NCBI GenBank assembly: GCA_017466365.1
Contig: JAFTUG010000012.1
Location: 1 to 64,000 of the forward strand
DNA: 64,000 nt
Reading direction: 5' to 3'
Source: Clostridia bacterium
Lineage (GTDB): Bacteria > Bacillota > Clostridia > Oscillospirales > Acutalibacteraceae
Made by a program: the position numbers and the translations under genes. Positions 15,235-24,748 of the stretch are shown here, in pieces. How positions within the stretch are numbered: the first letter of the stretch is position 1; every line of letters begins with the position of its first letter. Below the pieces are notes generated by a model. That model saw only the letters and a list, made by a program, of their open reading frames with translations. It was not told where the DNA came from and ran no database searches.

Positions 15235-16542
15235 TTACATGCCTCTGCGTCTTACGCAGTTTTCAAGATTGATGGCTTCGTAAACGCCGTCATCAAACAA
15301 ATCGCAGATATTTTTATATTCATCAAGCGAAAGAGTCTCAAGAGTTTTGCCTTCTCTTATGCAGAGAGCAACAAGCTCGCCTGTTGCCTTATATGCATCA
15401 CGGAAGGGGAGACCCTTTGAAACAAGATAGTCGGCGCAGTCTGTTGCATTGATGAAGCCGCCTGCAGCAGCCTTTCTCATGTTTTCGGGAATTGCTTTCA
15501 TGGTTGCAATCATGGGCACAAGAGTTACAAGGCAGATTTTAACGGTATCGAATGCATCGAAAATCGCATCCTTATCTTCCTGCATATCCTTGTTATAAGC
15601 AAGGGGAAGTCCCTTCATAACGGTGAGAAGAGTCATAAGGTCGCCGAAAACTCTGCCGCTCTTGCCTCTTACAAGCTCTGCAATATCGGGATTCTTCTTC
15701 TGCGGCATAATGCTTGAACCTGTTGAGAATGCATCGTCAAGCTCAACAAACTTGAATTCCCATGAACACCAAAGAATGATCTCCTCGCAAAGTCTTGAAA
15801 GATGAACCATGCAGATTGAAAGTGCGCTTGCAAGTTCAATGCAGAAATCTCTGTCGGCAACACCGTCAAGAGTGCTTGCGGTATAAGAATCAAAACCGAG
15901 AAGAGAGGCTGTCATTGAGCGGTCAATGGGGTAGGTTGTGCCTGCAAGTGCGCCGCTGCCGAGCGGAGATGAATTCATTCTCTTTTTGGCATCCTCAACT
16001 CTGCCGAGGTCACGCTTAAGCATCTCGATATATGCGAGAAGATGCGCCTTAAAGGTGATGGGCTGTGCTCTCTGAAGATGTGTATATCCCGGCATGATTG
16101 CATCGCCGTATTCTTCGCCCTTTGCGGTAAGTGCATCAATAAGCTCATTTATAAGTTTTAATGTTTCTTCGCATTCGTCACGAAGATATAGTCTTACGTC
16201 AAGAGCAACCTGATCATTTCTGCTTCTGCCCGTGTGCAGGCGCTTACCCGGTGCGCCTATTCTTTCGGTTAATGTCTGTTCGATGAATGTATGGATATCT
16301 TCGGCATTGGGGTCGATAAGAAGACTGCCGTCTGCAATATCCGCCTTAATTTGAACAAGCTCTGCAACTATAGCAGCTGCATCATCGTTTGAAACAATAC
16401 CCTTTGCTGCAAGCATGGTAACATGTGCGATGCTGCCTTCAATATCCTGGGCATACATTCTTGAATCGGTTGATATTGATGAATTGAAATCGTTGGTTTT
16501 CTTATCCGCTTCCTTTGAAAAGCGGCCTGCCCAAAGTTTCAT
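15235..16542 (-). CDS. argH: Argininosuccinate lyase
   Basis: 435 residues. It cleaves argininosuccinate to arginine and fumarate, the last step of arginine synthesis. The N-terminal KLWAGRFSKE, the TGRSRNDQVA loop and the fumarase/lyase signature GSSIMPQKKNPD (catalytic Ser loop) are intact. Family members are usually near 455-465 residues and end in a Gly-rich tail plus helix; this one stops soon after the ENCVRRR segment, so it is about 20-25 residues short. The catalytic core is unaffected. AGGAGG precedes ATG 16542. It follows argG on the same strand. Confidence 0.95.
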   Translation of the reverse strand: MKLWAGRFSKEADKKTNDFNSSISTDSRMYAQDIEGSIAHVTMLAAKGIVSNDDAAAIVAELVQIKADIADGSLLIDPNAEDIHTFIEQTLTERIGAPGKRLHTGRSRNDQVALDVRLYLRDECEETLKLINELIDALTAKGEEYGDAIMPGYTHLQRAQPITFKAHLLAYIEMLKRDLGRVEDAKKRMNSSPLGSGALAGTTYPIDRSMTASLLGFDSYTASTLDGVADRDFCIELASALSICMVHLSRLCEEIILWCSWEFKFVELDDAFSTGSSIMPQKKNPDIAELVRGKSGRVFGDLMTLLTVMKGLPLAYNKDMQEDKDAIFDAFDTVKICLVTLVPMIATMKAIPENMRKAAAGGFINATDCADYLVSKGLPFRDAYKATGELVALCIREGKTLETLSLDEYKNICDLFDDGVYEAINLENCVRRRGM

Positions 16543-16565
16543 GTTATTTCCTCCTATACGGGAAA

Positions 16566-16589
16566 AGAGCCGCCCGAAATGACGGCTCT
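16566..16589 (-). terminator. Hairpin between argG and argH
   Basis: AGAGCCG (16566-16572) with CGGCTCT (16583-16589); on the minus strand only a short UUUU follows. Probably a weak terminator or processing hairpin within the argGH unit. The rest of 16543-16703 shows no gene. Confidence 0.5.
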
Positions 16590-16703
16590 GATTTTATTGC
16601 GTTTTAATAATCGAGAAGAATTGTGAAAGACAGGGCGCAGCGATGTAGGAATATACAGATATTTCAAATCGCTGCAACACAGTATTTCGCAATTATACGA
16701 AGA

Positions 16704-17930
16704 TTATTTTGCATTGCGTTCTGCTTCGAGAATAGCCTTTACCTTGATGGGAAGACCGAAGAGGTTGATGAAGCCTGCGGAATCCTTCTGGTCGTAAACT
16801 TCGTCAGCATCGAATGTTGCGAAATCTTCGCTGTAAAGTGTGTAGGGTGATGTTACGCCTGCGTTGATGATATTGCCCTTATAAAGCTTAAGCTTAACAT
16901 CGCCTGTAACTGTTTCCTGTGTCTTGTCAACGAAAGCTGAAAGGGATTCACGGAGAGGTGTGAACCACTGACCGAAATAAACAAGCTCTGCAAATCTGTG
17001 AGCAATGATTTCTTTGTAATGCATTGTATCTCTGTCAAGGCAAAGAGTTTCAAGAATATCGTGAGCCTTGAAGAGAATTGAACCTGCGGGATTTTCATAA
17101 ACTCCTCTTGACTTCATACCTACAAGACGGTTTTCAACGATATCGTTGAGACCGATGCCGTTCTTTCCGCCAACCTCGTTAAGGTATGTGATAAGCTCTA
17201 CGCCGCCCATTTCCTTGCCGTTGATTGCGGTGGGAACACCCTTTTCAAAGTGGATGGTGATATATGTGGGTTCATCGGGAGCCATTTCGGGTGAAACACC
17301 CATTTCAAGGAAGCCGGGCTTGTTATATTGAGGCTCGTTTGCGGGGTCTTCAAGGTCGAGGCCTTCATGTGAAAGATGCCAGAGGTTCTTATCCTTTGAA
17401 TAGTTTGTTTCTCTGTTTATCTTAAGAGGAATGTTGTGTGCCTCTGCGTATTCGATTTCTTCTTCTCTTGATTTAAGGTCCCAAATTCTCCAGGGAGCAA
17501 TGATTTCCATTTCGGGAGCGAAAGCCTTGATTGTAAGCTCAAATCTTACCTGGTCGTTACCCTTGCCTGTGCAGCCGTGGCAGATAGCGTCTGCGCCTTC
17601 AGCCTTTGCGATTTCAACGATTCTCTTTGCGATGATGGGACGTGCAAAGGATGTGCCGAGAAGATATTCCTTCTCATAAACTGCGCCTGCCTTGAGGGTG
17701 GGGAAGATGTAATCGCTTACAAATTCATCCTGAAGGTTTTCGATATAGAGCTTTGATGCGCCTGTCTTGATAGCTTTTTCTTCAAGACCGTCAAGCTCTG
17801 TGCCCTGACCAACGTCACCTGAAACAGCGATAACCTCGCAGTTGTTATAGTTTTCCTTAAGCCAGGGAATAATGATTGATGTATCAAGGCCGCCTGAATA
17901 GGCGAGAACTACTTTTTTGATTTCTTTCAT
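16704..17930 (-). CDS. argG: Argininosuccinate synthase
   Basis: 408 residues. It joins citrulline and aspartate using ATP. The PP-loop ATP site AYSGGLDTS is at 10-18; [11 protein letters not shown] and [15 protein letters not shown] are family blocks for aspartate and citrulline binding. Length matches the family. It is upstream of argH with a 160-bp gap. The promoter and ARG-box-like palindromes upstream suggest repression by an ArgR-type regulator when arginine is plentiful. No other arg genes are in the window, so citrulline is made or imported elsewhere. Confidence 0.97.
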   Translation of the reverse strand: MKEIKKVVLAYSGGLDTSIIIPWLKENYNNCEVIAVSGDVGQGTELDGLEEKAIKTGASKLYIENLQDEFVSDYIFPTLKAGAVYEKEYLLGTSFARPIIAKRIVEIAKAEGADAICHGCTGKGNDQVRFELTIKAFAPEMEIIAPWRIWDLKSREEEIEYAEAHNIPLKINRETNYSKDKNLWHLSHEGLDLEDPANEPQYNKPGFLEMGVSPEMAPDEPTYITIHFEKGVPTAINGKEMGGVELITYLNEVGGKNGIGLNDIVENRLVGMKSRGVYENPAGSILFKAHDILETLCLDRDTMHYKEIIAHRFAELVYFGQWFTPLRESLSAFVDKTQETVTGDVKLKLYKGNIINAGVTSPYTLYSEDFATFDADEVYDQKDSAGFINLFGLPIKVKAILEAERNAK

Positions 17931-17960
17931 AATAATTTCTCCGTTCTTTATGATTGATTA

Positions 17961-18019
17961 TGCATTAATTATACATCGAATATTCAAAAAATCAAGCAAT
18001 TTTTGAATATTTATGCATT
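17961..18019. promoter_or_regulatory. argG promoter with ARG-box-like operators
   Basis: Minus-strand promoter TTGATT (17995-17990), 16-base spacer, TATAAT (17973-17968). TGAATATTTATGCA (18004-18017) is one base from the Gram-positive ARG-box core TGAATWWWWATTCA; TGCATTAATTATACA (17961-17975) is a weaker copy over the -10. The pair, about 43 bp apart, fits two-site ArgR binding. Confidence 0.6.
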
Positions 18020-18057
18020 TTCGTCGTAATTAACAAAAATCTTGTTTTTATCGGTGA

Positions 18058-19068
18058 TTATCCGAGCAAAAGTCCGACTTTTTTCTTGGCTTTGGTAAGA
18101 GTTCTGTTTGCAAGGCGAGCTGCTTTTTCCGCACCTGCCGCCGCTGTATCAATAAGGTACTGCTTATCCGCAATCAGGTGTTTATATTCTTCCTGAACGG
18201 GGCGAAGCTCTTCGATTACTGCCTCTGCAACCTTAACCTTGAAGTCGCCATAGCCCTTGCCTTCAAATTCCTTTTCAATAGCGGCAAAATCAAGACCCGT
18301 GCAGCATGAATAAATAGCCATAAGGTTGTTGATGCCGTCTTTACCGTCCGCATATCTTACGCATGCCTCGCTGTCTGTAACAGCCGACTTGAATTTTTTA
18401 AGAATTACATTGGGTTCATCAAGAAGCGAAACGGATGCCTTGGGATTGGGGTCGCTCTTTGACATCTTCTGTGTGGGGTCCTGAAGGCTCATAACTCTTG
18501 CACCTACCTTGCCGATGAAGGGCTCGGGGAGGGTGAATGTGTTTCCGCGAAGAGAATTGAATCTTGTTGCAACGTCTCTTGCAAGCTCAAGATGCTGCTT
18601 CTGGTCTGCGCCGATAGGAACGTAGTTTGCCTGATAAAGAAGAATATCGGCAGCCATAAGTACGGGATAAGCAAAAAGACCAACGTTAACATTATCTGCG
18701 TGCTTTTGCGATTTTTCTTTAAACTGTGTCATTCTTGATGCTTCGCCGAACTGGGTGTAGCAGTCAAGAATCCATGCAAGCTCTGAATGTGCGGCAACCT
18801 GACTCTGAATGAAAACAATGCTCTTTTCGGGATCAAGACCGATTGAAAGAAGAATTGCGTACATTTCAAGAATCTGCTGGCGGAGCTTTGCTGGGTCTGG
18901 ATGAATTGTCAAAGCGTGAAGGTCTGCAACGGCAAAAAGGCAGTTGTAGTCATCACTCATTGCCTTCCAGTTTTTGAGTGCGCCGAGATAATTTCCGAGA
19001 GTGGGAATTGAGGTCGGCTGAATCATACTTAAAACTATAGGCTTTTTTTCGGGAGTTGTATTTTCCAT
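18058..19068 (-). CDS. trpS: Tryptophanyl-tRNA synthetase
   Basis: 336 residues, a class I synthetase of bacterial TrpRS size. The HIGH-equivalent is PTSIPTLGNYLGAL, the KMSKS loop is QKMSKSDPN, and the tryptophan-pocket segments ADILLYQANYVPIGADQKQHLELARD and DLHALT are present. It charges tRNA-Trp. ATG 19068 with GAGGTG upstream is chosen over the longer frame. It follows the aminotransferase gene after 14 bp, so they are probably cotranscribed. No tryptophan T-box was seen in the short gap. Confidence 0.96.
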   Translation of the reverse strand: MENTTPEKKPIVLSMIQPTSIPTLGNYLGALKNWKAMSDDYNCLFAVADLHALTIHPDPAKLRQQILEMYAILLSIGLDPEKSIVFIQSQVAAHSELAWILDCYTQFGEASRMTQFKEKSQKHADNVNVGLFAYPVLMAADILLYQANYVPIGADQKQHLELARDVATRFNSLRGNTFTLPEPFIGKVGARVMSLQDPTQKMSKSDPNPKASVSLLDEPNVILKKFKSAVTDSEACVRYADGKDGINNLMAIYSCCTGLDFAAIEKEFEGKGYGDFKVKVAEAVIEELRPVQEEYKHLIADKQYLIDTAAAGAEKAARLANRTLTKAKKKVGLLLG

Positions 19069-19082
19069 GAATAACACCTCTT

Positions 19083-20261
19083 TTAAAGTGATTTTGCGAC
19101 TTCTCCGAGAATTTTTATGCCTTTAACGATATCTTCATCGGAGGGAGTTGAAAAGTTGAGTCTTATATATTGACAGGGAGCGTCGCCGTCAACCATCATT
19201 GCATTGCCGGGAACAACCGATGCGCCTGCTGCGTTTGCTTTTTTAACAAAGTCAAGCATGTCAATTCCGTCATTGAGCTTTGCCCAGACGAAAAGACCGC
19301 CCTCCGGTCTGTGGTATGTAAGGAAATCGGAAAGCTCTTTGTCAACGCAGTCGCAGAGAAGGTTGAGCTTACGTTTATATATTTCTCTGATTTTATTGAT
19401 ATGACCTTCAAAATCATATTCGGTAAGCCACTTGTAAACAACAAGCTGTGAAATAAGAGGAGTGTGAACATCCTGAGTCTGCTTTGCAACGGTAAGCTTT
19501 GCGATAACCTCTTTCGGTGCAAGAACAAAGCCGACTCTTATACCGGGAGCAACAATCTTTGAGAATGAACCCGAATAGATAACAACTCCGTCGGTATCAA
19601 AGCTCTTGATTGCGGGCACATCTTCACCTGAAACACGAAGGTCGCCGTAGGGGTTATCTTCAAGAATCATAACGCCGTATTTCTTTGCAAGCTCATAAAC
19701 AGCCTTTCTCTTTTCAAGCGACATCGTTATGCCTGCGGGGTTCTGGAAATTGGGAATTGTATAGATAAACTTAACGTTTTCTTCTTCCTGAAGTTTCTTT
19801 TCAAGAGCTTCGATGTTGATGCCGTCGCTGTCAACAGGTACTCCCGAAAGTCTTGCACCGAAGCTTCTGAAGCAGTTGAGTGCACCGATGAAAGACGGCT
19901 CTTCGCAGAGAATGCAGTCACCGTAATTAATAAAGCACTGGCATGAGAGGCTCATTACCTGCTGTGCGCCGCTTGTGATGATGAGAGCATCGTTATCGCT
20001 GCCTACTCCGTAACGGGTTTTTGCAAGCTCGGTAAGCTTTGCAACGAGAGGACCGTAGCCCTCGCTTATGCCATATTGGAGAGCAAGAATCGGGTCGGAT
20101 TCAAAAACCTCCGCAACAATTTTCTTTATATCGTCAACAGGAAAAGCATCGGGTGCGGGATTTCCCGCTGCAAGGGGAATGGTGTTGCCCGAGCTTTTGA
20201 GAATTTCCCTGATAATTGAAGGTTTAAGGGATGCAACGCCTTTTGCAAAATTATATTCCAT
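19083..20261 (-). CDS. PLP-dependent aminotransferase, class I/II (LysN/aminoadipate-type)
   Basis: 392 residues, fold-type I. The PLP lysine is in SGSFSKIVAPGIRVGF. Other blocks are AAGNPAPDAFP, YGISEGYGPL, ITSGAQQVM, YTIPNFQNPAG and LEDNPYGDLR. This pattern is closest to 2-aminoadipate or broad aromatic/branched-chain aminotransferases related to the MocR catalytic domain, here without a DNA-binding domain. The true amino donor is unknown. AAGGA lies ahead of ATG 20261. Adjacent to trpS, which hints at aromatic amino-acid use without proving it. Confidence 0.9.
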   Translation of the reverse strand: MEYNFAKGVASLKPSIIREILKSSGNTIPLAAGNPAPDAFPVDDIKKIVAEVFESDPILALQYGISEGYGPLVAKLTELAKTRYGVGSDNDALIITSGAQQVMSLSCQCFINYGDCILCEEPSFIGALNCFRSFGARLSGVPVDSDGINIEALEKKLQEEENVKFIYTIPNFQNPAGITMSLEKRKAVYELAKKYGVMILEDNPYGDLRVSGEDVPAIKSFDTDGVVIYSGSFSKIVAPGIRVGFVLAPKEVIAKLTVAKQTQDVHTPLISQLVVYKWLTEYDFEGHINKIREIYKRKLNLLCDCVDKELSDFLTYHRPEGGLFVWAKLNDGIDMLDFVKKANAAGASVVPGNAMMVDGDAPCQYIRLNFSTPSDEDIVKGIKILGEVAKSL

Positions 20262-20340
20262 TTATTTCAGTCCTTTTTCACTAAAATTAAAATATATTAT
20301 AACATATAAAATTAATATTGTAAATGAAATTTAAAAAATA

Positions 20341-20369
20341 TTGATAGAACTTATCCCGTGTGATATAAT
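20341..20369 (+). promoter_or_regulatory. Promoter of the HAD gene
   Basis: TTGATA (20341-20346), 17-base spacer, TATAAT (20364-20369). Confidence 0.7.
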
Positions 20370-20399
20370 AATTAAGTAATAATAAACGGGGGAGATACC

Positions 20400-21074
20400 A
20401 TGATTTCAAAATACAGCGCCGTTCTTTTTGATTTTGACGGTACGATTGCGGATACGGGCAGGGGAATTTTTTCTTCCATTCAGTATGCCGTAGAGTGTCT
20501 CGGATTCGAGCCTCTTGATAACGCAACTCTGCGTACTTTTATCGGACCGCCCATATATGATTCATTTAAACGTGAGCTTGGTCTTGATGATGAAAAAAGT
20601 GATTTTGCCGTTAAAAAATACAGAGAAAAATACAGCGAAAGCGGTATATATGAGCTTGATTTGTATGACGGAATTCTGCCTCTTATGAAAAGCCTTAAAG
20701 AAAACGGAATAAAGCTCGGAATTGCAAGCTCAAAGCCGCAGAATTTTATTATAAGACTTGTTGGTTTTCTCGGTATAAGCGAGCTTATTGATTTTATTTC
20801 CGCTCCGTCTGCCGACGATACTCCGCAGAGCAAGGCTTCGCTTATAAATAATGCCGCCGAAGCATTGAATATAAGCAAGGATAAAATACTCATGGTAGGC
20901 GACAGATATTTTGATATAAACGGCGCAAACGGTGCGGGAGTGGAAAGCATCGGTGTAACCTTCGGTTACGGCAGCGAAGATGAATTAAAAAAATCAGGCG
21001 CAACCTATATTGCAGGCTGCGCCGAAGAAATATCCGATATTATATTCAGTCGCTGTCTTTATCCTCTCCGATAG
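20400..21074 (+). CDS. HAD-family phosphatase, phosphoglycolate-phosphatase-like
   Basis: 224 residues of HAD subfamily IA. Motif I is FDFDGTIADT (nucleophile Asp), a helical cap follows, motif II is IASSKP, the motif III Lys is near SKASLI, and motif IV is MVGDRYFDINGA. The family dephosphorylates small metabolites such as phosphoglycolate or pyrophosphate (PpaX); the exact substrate cannot be set. GGGGGAG precedes ATG 20400. Its last 29 bp overlap the 3' end of the convergent membrane-protein gene, so there is no room for a terminator between them. Confidence 0.9.
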   Translation: MISKYSAVLFDFDGTIADTGRGIFSSIQYAVECLGFEPLDNATLRTFIGPPIYDSFKRELGLDDEKSDFAVKKYREKYSESGIYELDLYDGILPLMKSLKENGIKLGIASSKPQNFIIRLVGFLGISELIDFISAPSADDTPQSKASLINNAAEALNISKDKILMVGDRYFDINGANGAGVESIGVTFGYGSEDELKKSGATYIAGCAEEISDIIFSRCLYPLR

Positions 21075-22530
21075 CCTTTTCCGCTGCCGAATAGAACAAA
21101 GCATGGAAAAACAGAACGCTTGCAATCATAAGCAAAACAAGAACAACACCTGCATCCCGTGTCACGTTGAGAACTGACATGGGATTTTTTATGAGCTGAA
21201 CAAAGCTTGCATCGTCTGTGAAGAAATAAATAATTGCCGTAACAAGAACATATTTTGTAACCGCATTGATGCAGAAATCCTCGGTTCTTTTCGGAACAGG
21301 CACGGGGAGAGCCTTTGTAACGATATTCTTTTTGACAATCGAAACACAGACTGCAAATCCGATTACTCCGAGAATAACCATAAGAATAATCTCATAAATT
21401 TCGTTATCTTCAAGTATTCCTCTGTCGATAAACATATCGGCAATTCTCATTCCGAGTGGTCTCACGATTGTTAAAACAAAGGTGAAGAAAAGGGTAAGCA
21501 CCGCACTGTATGTACCGTGAAGCCACTGCTTTTTAAACGGAGGTTCATACTCGAATTTACCTTCTCCCTTCGTGATTTTCTTGGGCAGGCAAACAAGAAG
21601 AAGCATAACTCCGAAGCCCATGAGAAAGCCCGTAAAGTATTCCCAAAGCGACCATGAACCCTGTGCAAGAAAGGCAGGGGGAGTAACCTTTGCAAGGAAG
21701 CCTTTATCCGAATCAATAATAAGGAAAACATCAGCTATTGTTATTGCAAGTGCCATAATAACATTGATTGCGGTTGAAAGAAAAGCAGTTATCTTATCAC
21801 GGAAAGCAACGAGTACTGCGAGCGAGCTTAAAAGTGCTGCCGCAGAATAGGAAATAACTCTTATGCTTGCATAGTAGTTTCTTCCGAAAGGAATTTTTTT
21901 GAACCATGCCTCCGAACCCATGTTTTTGATGAATGACATCATCGGACTCATCTCAATTCCTTTATCCGCAAGACCTTCCTTGAACATATCAACGGCAGTC
22001 GGGCTGATATAGGGGAGAATGAAGTGTGAAACGGTAAACATGAAAACCGCAACCAGTGCATAGAAAACTGCGATGATTGTTATGTAATTTGAAATTTTGT
22101 ATTCTCTTTTTGAGAAAAGCGAGCCTAAAAAGATTGAGAAAAGCGGCATCCAACCAAAGCCGAGAAGAAGCATGACCCATAAGCCGTACCACGGACTTAT
22201 TTCAACAGTAGCTGCAACCTCCTCGCCCGTGAAAGGTGCGGTGCTTCCGAGATAGCCGCCCATTTGGCTGTTGAGTGTACCCCAGCCGCCGTTGGTGATT
22301 CCCATAAGAATAACTGCAACGGGAATGGCCTCGTAGCTCATTTTTTTGCGGTTGCCGAAGAAAGCAAAAATGAAAAGAACCATTGCAACGCCAACTGCAA
22401 ACATGCCCCACATTGAGCCCCAGCCGTGAGAGCCTCTTACTCTCCACATAAAGCCCGTCATAATGGCAAAGGCAAGAACCATGAGAGTTTTTGTTTTGCC
22501 GTTTAATTCTCTTGTCGGTGTAAGTTCCAT
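21046..22530 (-). CDS. Polytopic membrane protein of unknown function
   Basis: 494 residues with about 12 hydrophobic segments. Conserved-looking glycine/tryptophan motifs cluster near the N-terminus (FMWRVRGSHGWGSMWGM and NGGWGTLN), followed by a cytosolic or external loop around 160-210 and several charged linkers. I recognise no transporter or enzyme family. AAGGAGG precedes ATG 22530. It is 10 bp downstream of yfcE on the same strand, and its 3' end overlaps the convergent HAD gene by 29 bp. It could be a transporter, flippase or membrane enzyme. Confidence 0.8.
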   Translation of the reverse strand: MELTPTRELNGKTKTLMVLAFAIMTGFMWRVRGSHGWGSMWGMFAVGVAMVLFIFAFFGNRKKMSYEAIPVAVILMGITNGGWGTLNSQMGGYLGSTAPFTGEEVAATVEISPWYGLWVMLLLGFGWMPLFSIFLGSLFSKREYKISNYITIIAVFYALVAVFMFTVSHFILPYISPTAVDMFKEGLADKGIEMSPMMSFIKNMGSEAWFKKIPFGRNYYASIRVISYSAAALLSSLAVLVAFRDKITAFLSTAINVIMALAITIADVFLIIDSDKGFLAKVTPPAFLAQGSWSLWEYFTGFLMGFGVMLLLVCLPKKITKGEGKFEYEPPFKKQWLHGTYSAVLTLFFTFVLTIVRPLGMRIADMFIDRGILEDNEIYEIILMVILGVIGFAVCVSIVKKNIVTKALPVPVPKRTEDFCINAVTKYVLVTAIIYFFTDDASFVQLIKNPMSVLNVTRDAGVVLVLLMIASVLFFHALFYSAAEKAIGEDKDSD

Positions 22531-22540
22531 ATTATCCTCC

Positions 22541-23086
22541 TTATTCAGCGATATATTTCATAATCACATTGCCGTCAAAATCTTTCCAGAGAAATTCGTT
22601 GCCGCAAAGGGTCATATAGCCGTGGTGACTGTTTTCCTTCGGGATTGAAACCGAACCCGGGTTCATATAAATATAATCCTTATGCTCCGTACATTTGGGA
22701 ACATGGGTGTGACCGTGAAGAAGAATATCGCCATTCATAAGCGGAGGAAGGCGGCTTTCGTTAAAGTTATGACCGTGTGTTGCATATAGAAGTCTTTCAC
22801 CTACGGGAATCACGGCGTATTCGCCGAGAATCGGAAAGTCAAGCACCATCTGGTCAACCTCGGTATCACAGTTGCCTCTTACGCAGAGAATTTCGTTTTT
22901 TATTGAGTTGAGAAGCTCGATAACCTTTTTCGGCGCATAGCCTTCGGGCAAATCATTTCTCGGACCGTGATATAGAATATCTCCCAAAAGCAGAAGTCTG
23001 TCCGCTTTTTCATTTTTATAGGCTTCAAGAAGCTTTTTACAGTAAAACTCCGAGCCGTGAATGTCAGAAGCAATTAAAAATTTCAT
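22541..23086 (-). CDS. yfcE: YfcE-type phosphodiesterase
   Basis: 181 residues, near-identical in plan to E. coli YfcE (184). Motifs: ASDIHGS (DxH), LLGDILYHGPRN (GD plus the YfcE-specific HGPRN), VRGNCDTEVDQM (GNCD), THGH and LHGHTH. The conserved LPEGYAP and NPGSVSIPK segments strongly support this subfamily. YfcE hydrolyses phosphodiesters in vitro; its natural substrate is not settled. ATG 23086 has GAGGA upstream; ATG 23092 is too close to it. Its promoter shares bases with the terminator of the upstream amino-acid importer operon. Confidence 0.92.
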   Translation of the reverse strand: MKFLIASDIHGSEFYCKKLLEAYKNEKADRLLLLGDILYHGPRNDLPEGYAPKKVIELLNSIKNEILCVRGNCDTEVDQMVLDFPILGEYAVIPVGERLLYATHGHNFNESRLPPLMNGDILLHGHTHVPKCTEHKDYIYMNPGSVSIPKENSHHGYMTLCGNEFLWKDFDGNVIMKYIAE

Positions 23087-23118
23087 AACCATTCCTCGAA
23101 AAATTTTTTTATAAAGCC

Positions 23119-23147
23119 ATTATAATATTAAAAGCCCTGAAATGCAA
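23119..23147 (-). promoter_or_regulatory. yfcE promoter
   Basis: Minus strand TTGCAT (23147-23142), 17-base spacer, TATAAT (23124-23119). It overlaps the upstream operon's terminator stem. Confidence 0.6.
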
Positions 23148-23162
23148 CACATTTCAAGGCTT
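23132..23162 (-). terminator. Terminator of the amino-acid ABC operon
   Basis: Minus strand AAGCCTTGAAATG (23162-23150) pairs with CATTTCAGGGCTT (23144-23132), with one G-T pair, followed by UUAAUAUU. Confidence 0.75.
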
Positions 23163-23169
23163 ATTTTGA

Positions 23170-23958
23170 TTAATTATTATCCTGAAAACGGCTCAAGAAA
23201 AGCTTTGTTCTTTCCTGCTGCGGATTGTTTATAACATCCTCGGGGTTGCCCTGTTCAACAATAATACCGCCGTCCATGAAAATAACATGGTCAGAAACAT
23301 CTCTTGCAAAAGCCATTTCGTGGGTAACGATTACCATTGTCATTTTTTCTGCCGCAAGACCCTTGATAACCTTAAGAATTTCGCCTGTAAGCTCAGGGTC
23401 GAGAGCTGAAGTCGGTTCATCAAAGAAAAGGATATCGGGATTCATTGCAAGCGCTCTTGCAATTGAAACTCGCTGCTGCTGACCTCCCGAAAGCTCGCAG
23501 GGATAAGAATTGAGCTTTTCCGAAAGACCCACCTTTGCAAGGATTTCCTTTGCATTTTTATTTATTTCTTCAAGAATCTGCTTTTTGTTCTTTCTGTAAT
23601 CCTCTCTTTTCTTTGCCTGCAATTCACAAGCGAGAGTAACATTTTTCAGAACCGTATATTGAGGGAAAAGGTTAAAGGACTGGAAAACAAGACCTACCGC
23701 AAGGCGGTTTTTTTTGATTTCTTCCTTTGTGAGCTTATGCTCGTTTTCGGAATCAAAAACAACGTTGCCGTTAACCTTGATTTTGCCCTTATCCGCTGTT
23801 TCGAGAGATGTTATGCAGCGAAGAAGTGTTGTTTTGCCGCTGCCCGAGGAACCGATTACGGAAAGAACCTTTCCTTCTTCAAGCTCAAAATCGATTCCCT
23901 TGAGAACATGGTTGCTCCCGAAGCTTTTATAAAGATCTTTTACTTCAAGTATTGCCAT
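23170..23958 (-). CDS. glnQ: Polar amino-acid ABC transporter ATPase
   Basis: 262 residues. Walker [13 protein letters not shown]-loop [10 protein letters not shown], signature [15 protein letters not shown], Walker [13 protein letters not shown] and the switch His in VTHEM are complete. A charged insertion ([13 protein letters not shown]) lies between the Q-loop and the signature, seen in some clostridial homologues. It powers import with the permease 14 bp upstream and the binding protein before that. ATG 23958 with GGGAG is preferred over the frame start at 23976. Glutamine, cystine or another polar amino acid is possible. Confidence 0.92.
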   Translation of the reverse strand: MAILEVKDLYKSFGSNHVLKGIDFELEEGKVLSVIGSSGSGKTTLLRCITSLETADKGKIKVNGNVVFDSENEHKLTKEEIKKNRLAVGLVFQSFNLFPQYTVLKNVTLACELQAKKREDYRKNKKQILEEINKNAKEILAKVGLSEKLNSYPCELSGGQQQRVSIARALAMNPDILFFDEPTSALDPELTGEILKVIKGLAAEKMTMVIVTHEMAFARDVSDHVIFMDGGIIVEQGNPEDVINNPQQERTKLFLSRFQDNN

Positions 23959-23972
23959 ATTTCTCACTCCCG

Positions 23973-24668
23973 TCAATTATGATAATAGTCAAGCTTCTTT
24001 TCTATCTTGCCGAAAGTAACGGTAAGCAAGCCGTTGAAGATAAGATAGAATGCGCCTGTGTAGAAAAGAGGCCAAATAAGACCATCGGACTTTATAAATG
24101 ACTGTGCGCTCCAGATAATTTCGTAAACAGCAATAATTCTTGCAAGTGAGGTATCCTTGACAAGAGTTATTATTTCGTTGCTCATGGGGGGGATGATGTG
24201 TTTTACAACCTGCATGAGAATAACCTTGAAGAAGGTCTGCGTTTTACTCATGCCGAGCACCTGGCAGGCTTCATACTGACCCTTGGGTATAGCTTCGATT
24301 CCACCTCTGTAAATTTCAGAAAAATAGCAGGCGTAATTAATGATAAATGCTATCATAACCGCAACAAAGCGTTCAAAAACTTCCCATGTGGCAATCCATT
24401 CAATTATAAAATTCGGATTGGGGATATCCTGCGCCCATGCGGCGATAAGTCCGGGACCGTAGAAAACAACAATGAGCTGAAGCATCAGCGGAGTACCTCT
24501 GATAACCCATACAAGAGTTTTCATTATCCATTTAAGCGGAGCAAATTTGCTCATTGAGCCGAAGCATATAAGCAGACCCAGCGGCAATGCGCCCAGAAGG
24601 GTCAGCAAAAAGACCTCAAGCGTAGTGCCGAAGCCTTTAAGCAAGTCAAGTGTTACTTCCCAAAACAT
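23973..24668 (-). CDS. Polar amino-acid ABC transporter permease
   Basis: 231 residues, five or so membrane helices of the HisM/GlnP type. The N-terminal [18 protein letters not shown] and RGTPLMLQL segments are typical. The EAA loop that contacts the ATPase is [22 protein letters not shown]-like (conserved EA...G...P). It probably forms a homodimer with the ATPase. It lies between the binding-protein and ATPase genes; a hairpin upstream likely lets the binding protein be made in excess. Confidence 0.92.
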   Translation of the reverse strand: MFWEVTLDLLKGFGTTLEVFLLTLLGALPLGLLICFGSMSKFAPLKWIMKTLVWVIRGTPLMLQLIVVFYGPGLIAAWAQDIPNPNFIIEWIATWEVFERFVAVMIAFIINYACYFSEIYRGGIEAIPKGQYEACQVLGMSKTQTFFKVILMQVVKHIIPPMSNEIITLVKDTSLARIIAVYEIIWSAQSFIKSDGLIWPLFYTGAFYLIFNGLLTVTFGKIEKKLDYYHN

Positions 24669-24700
24669 AGTTTACCGTTACCTTTCATTAGTCACGAAAA

Positions 24701-24728
24701 GGCAGAGGGCTTTTTGTCACCCTCTGCC
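24701..24728 (-). terminator. Intercistronic hairpin after the binding-protein gene
   Basis: GGCAGAGGG (24701-24709) with CCCTCTGCC (24720-24728) and a short UUUU on the minus strand. Likely partial termination or 3'-end protection, giving more binding-protein mRNA than permease mRNA. Confidence 0.65.
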
Positions 24729-24748
24729 GAAGATTTCAAATTGATTAA

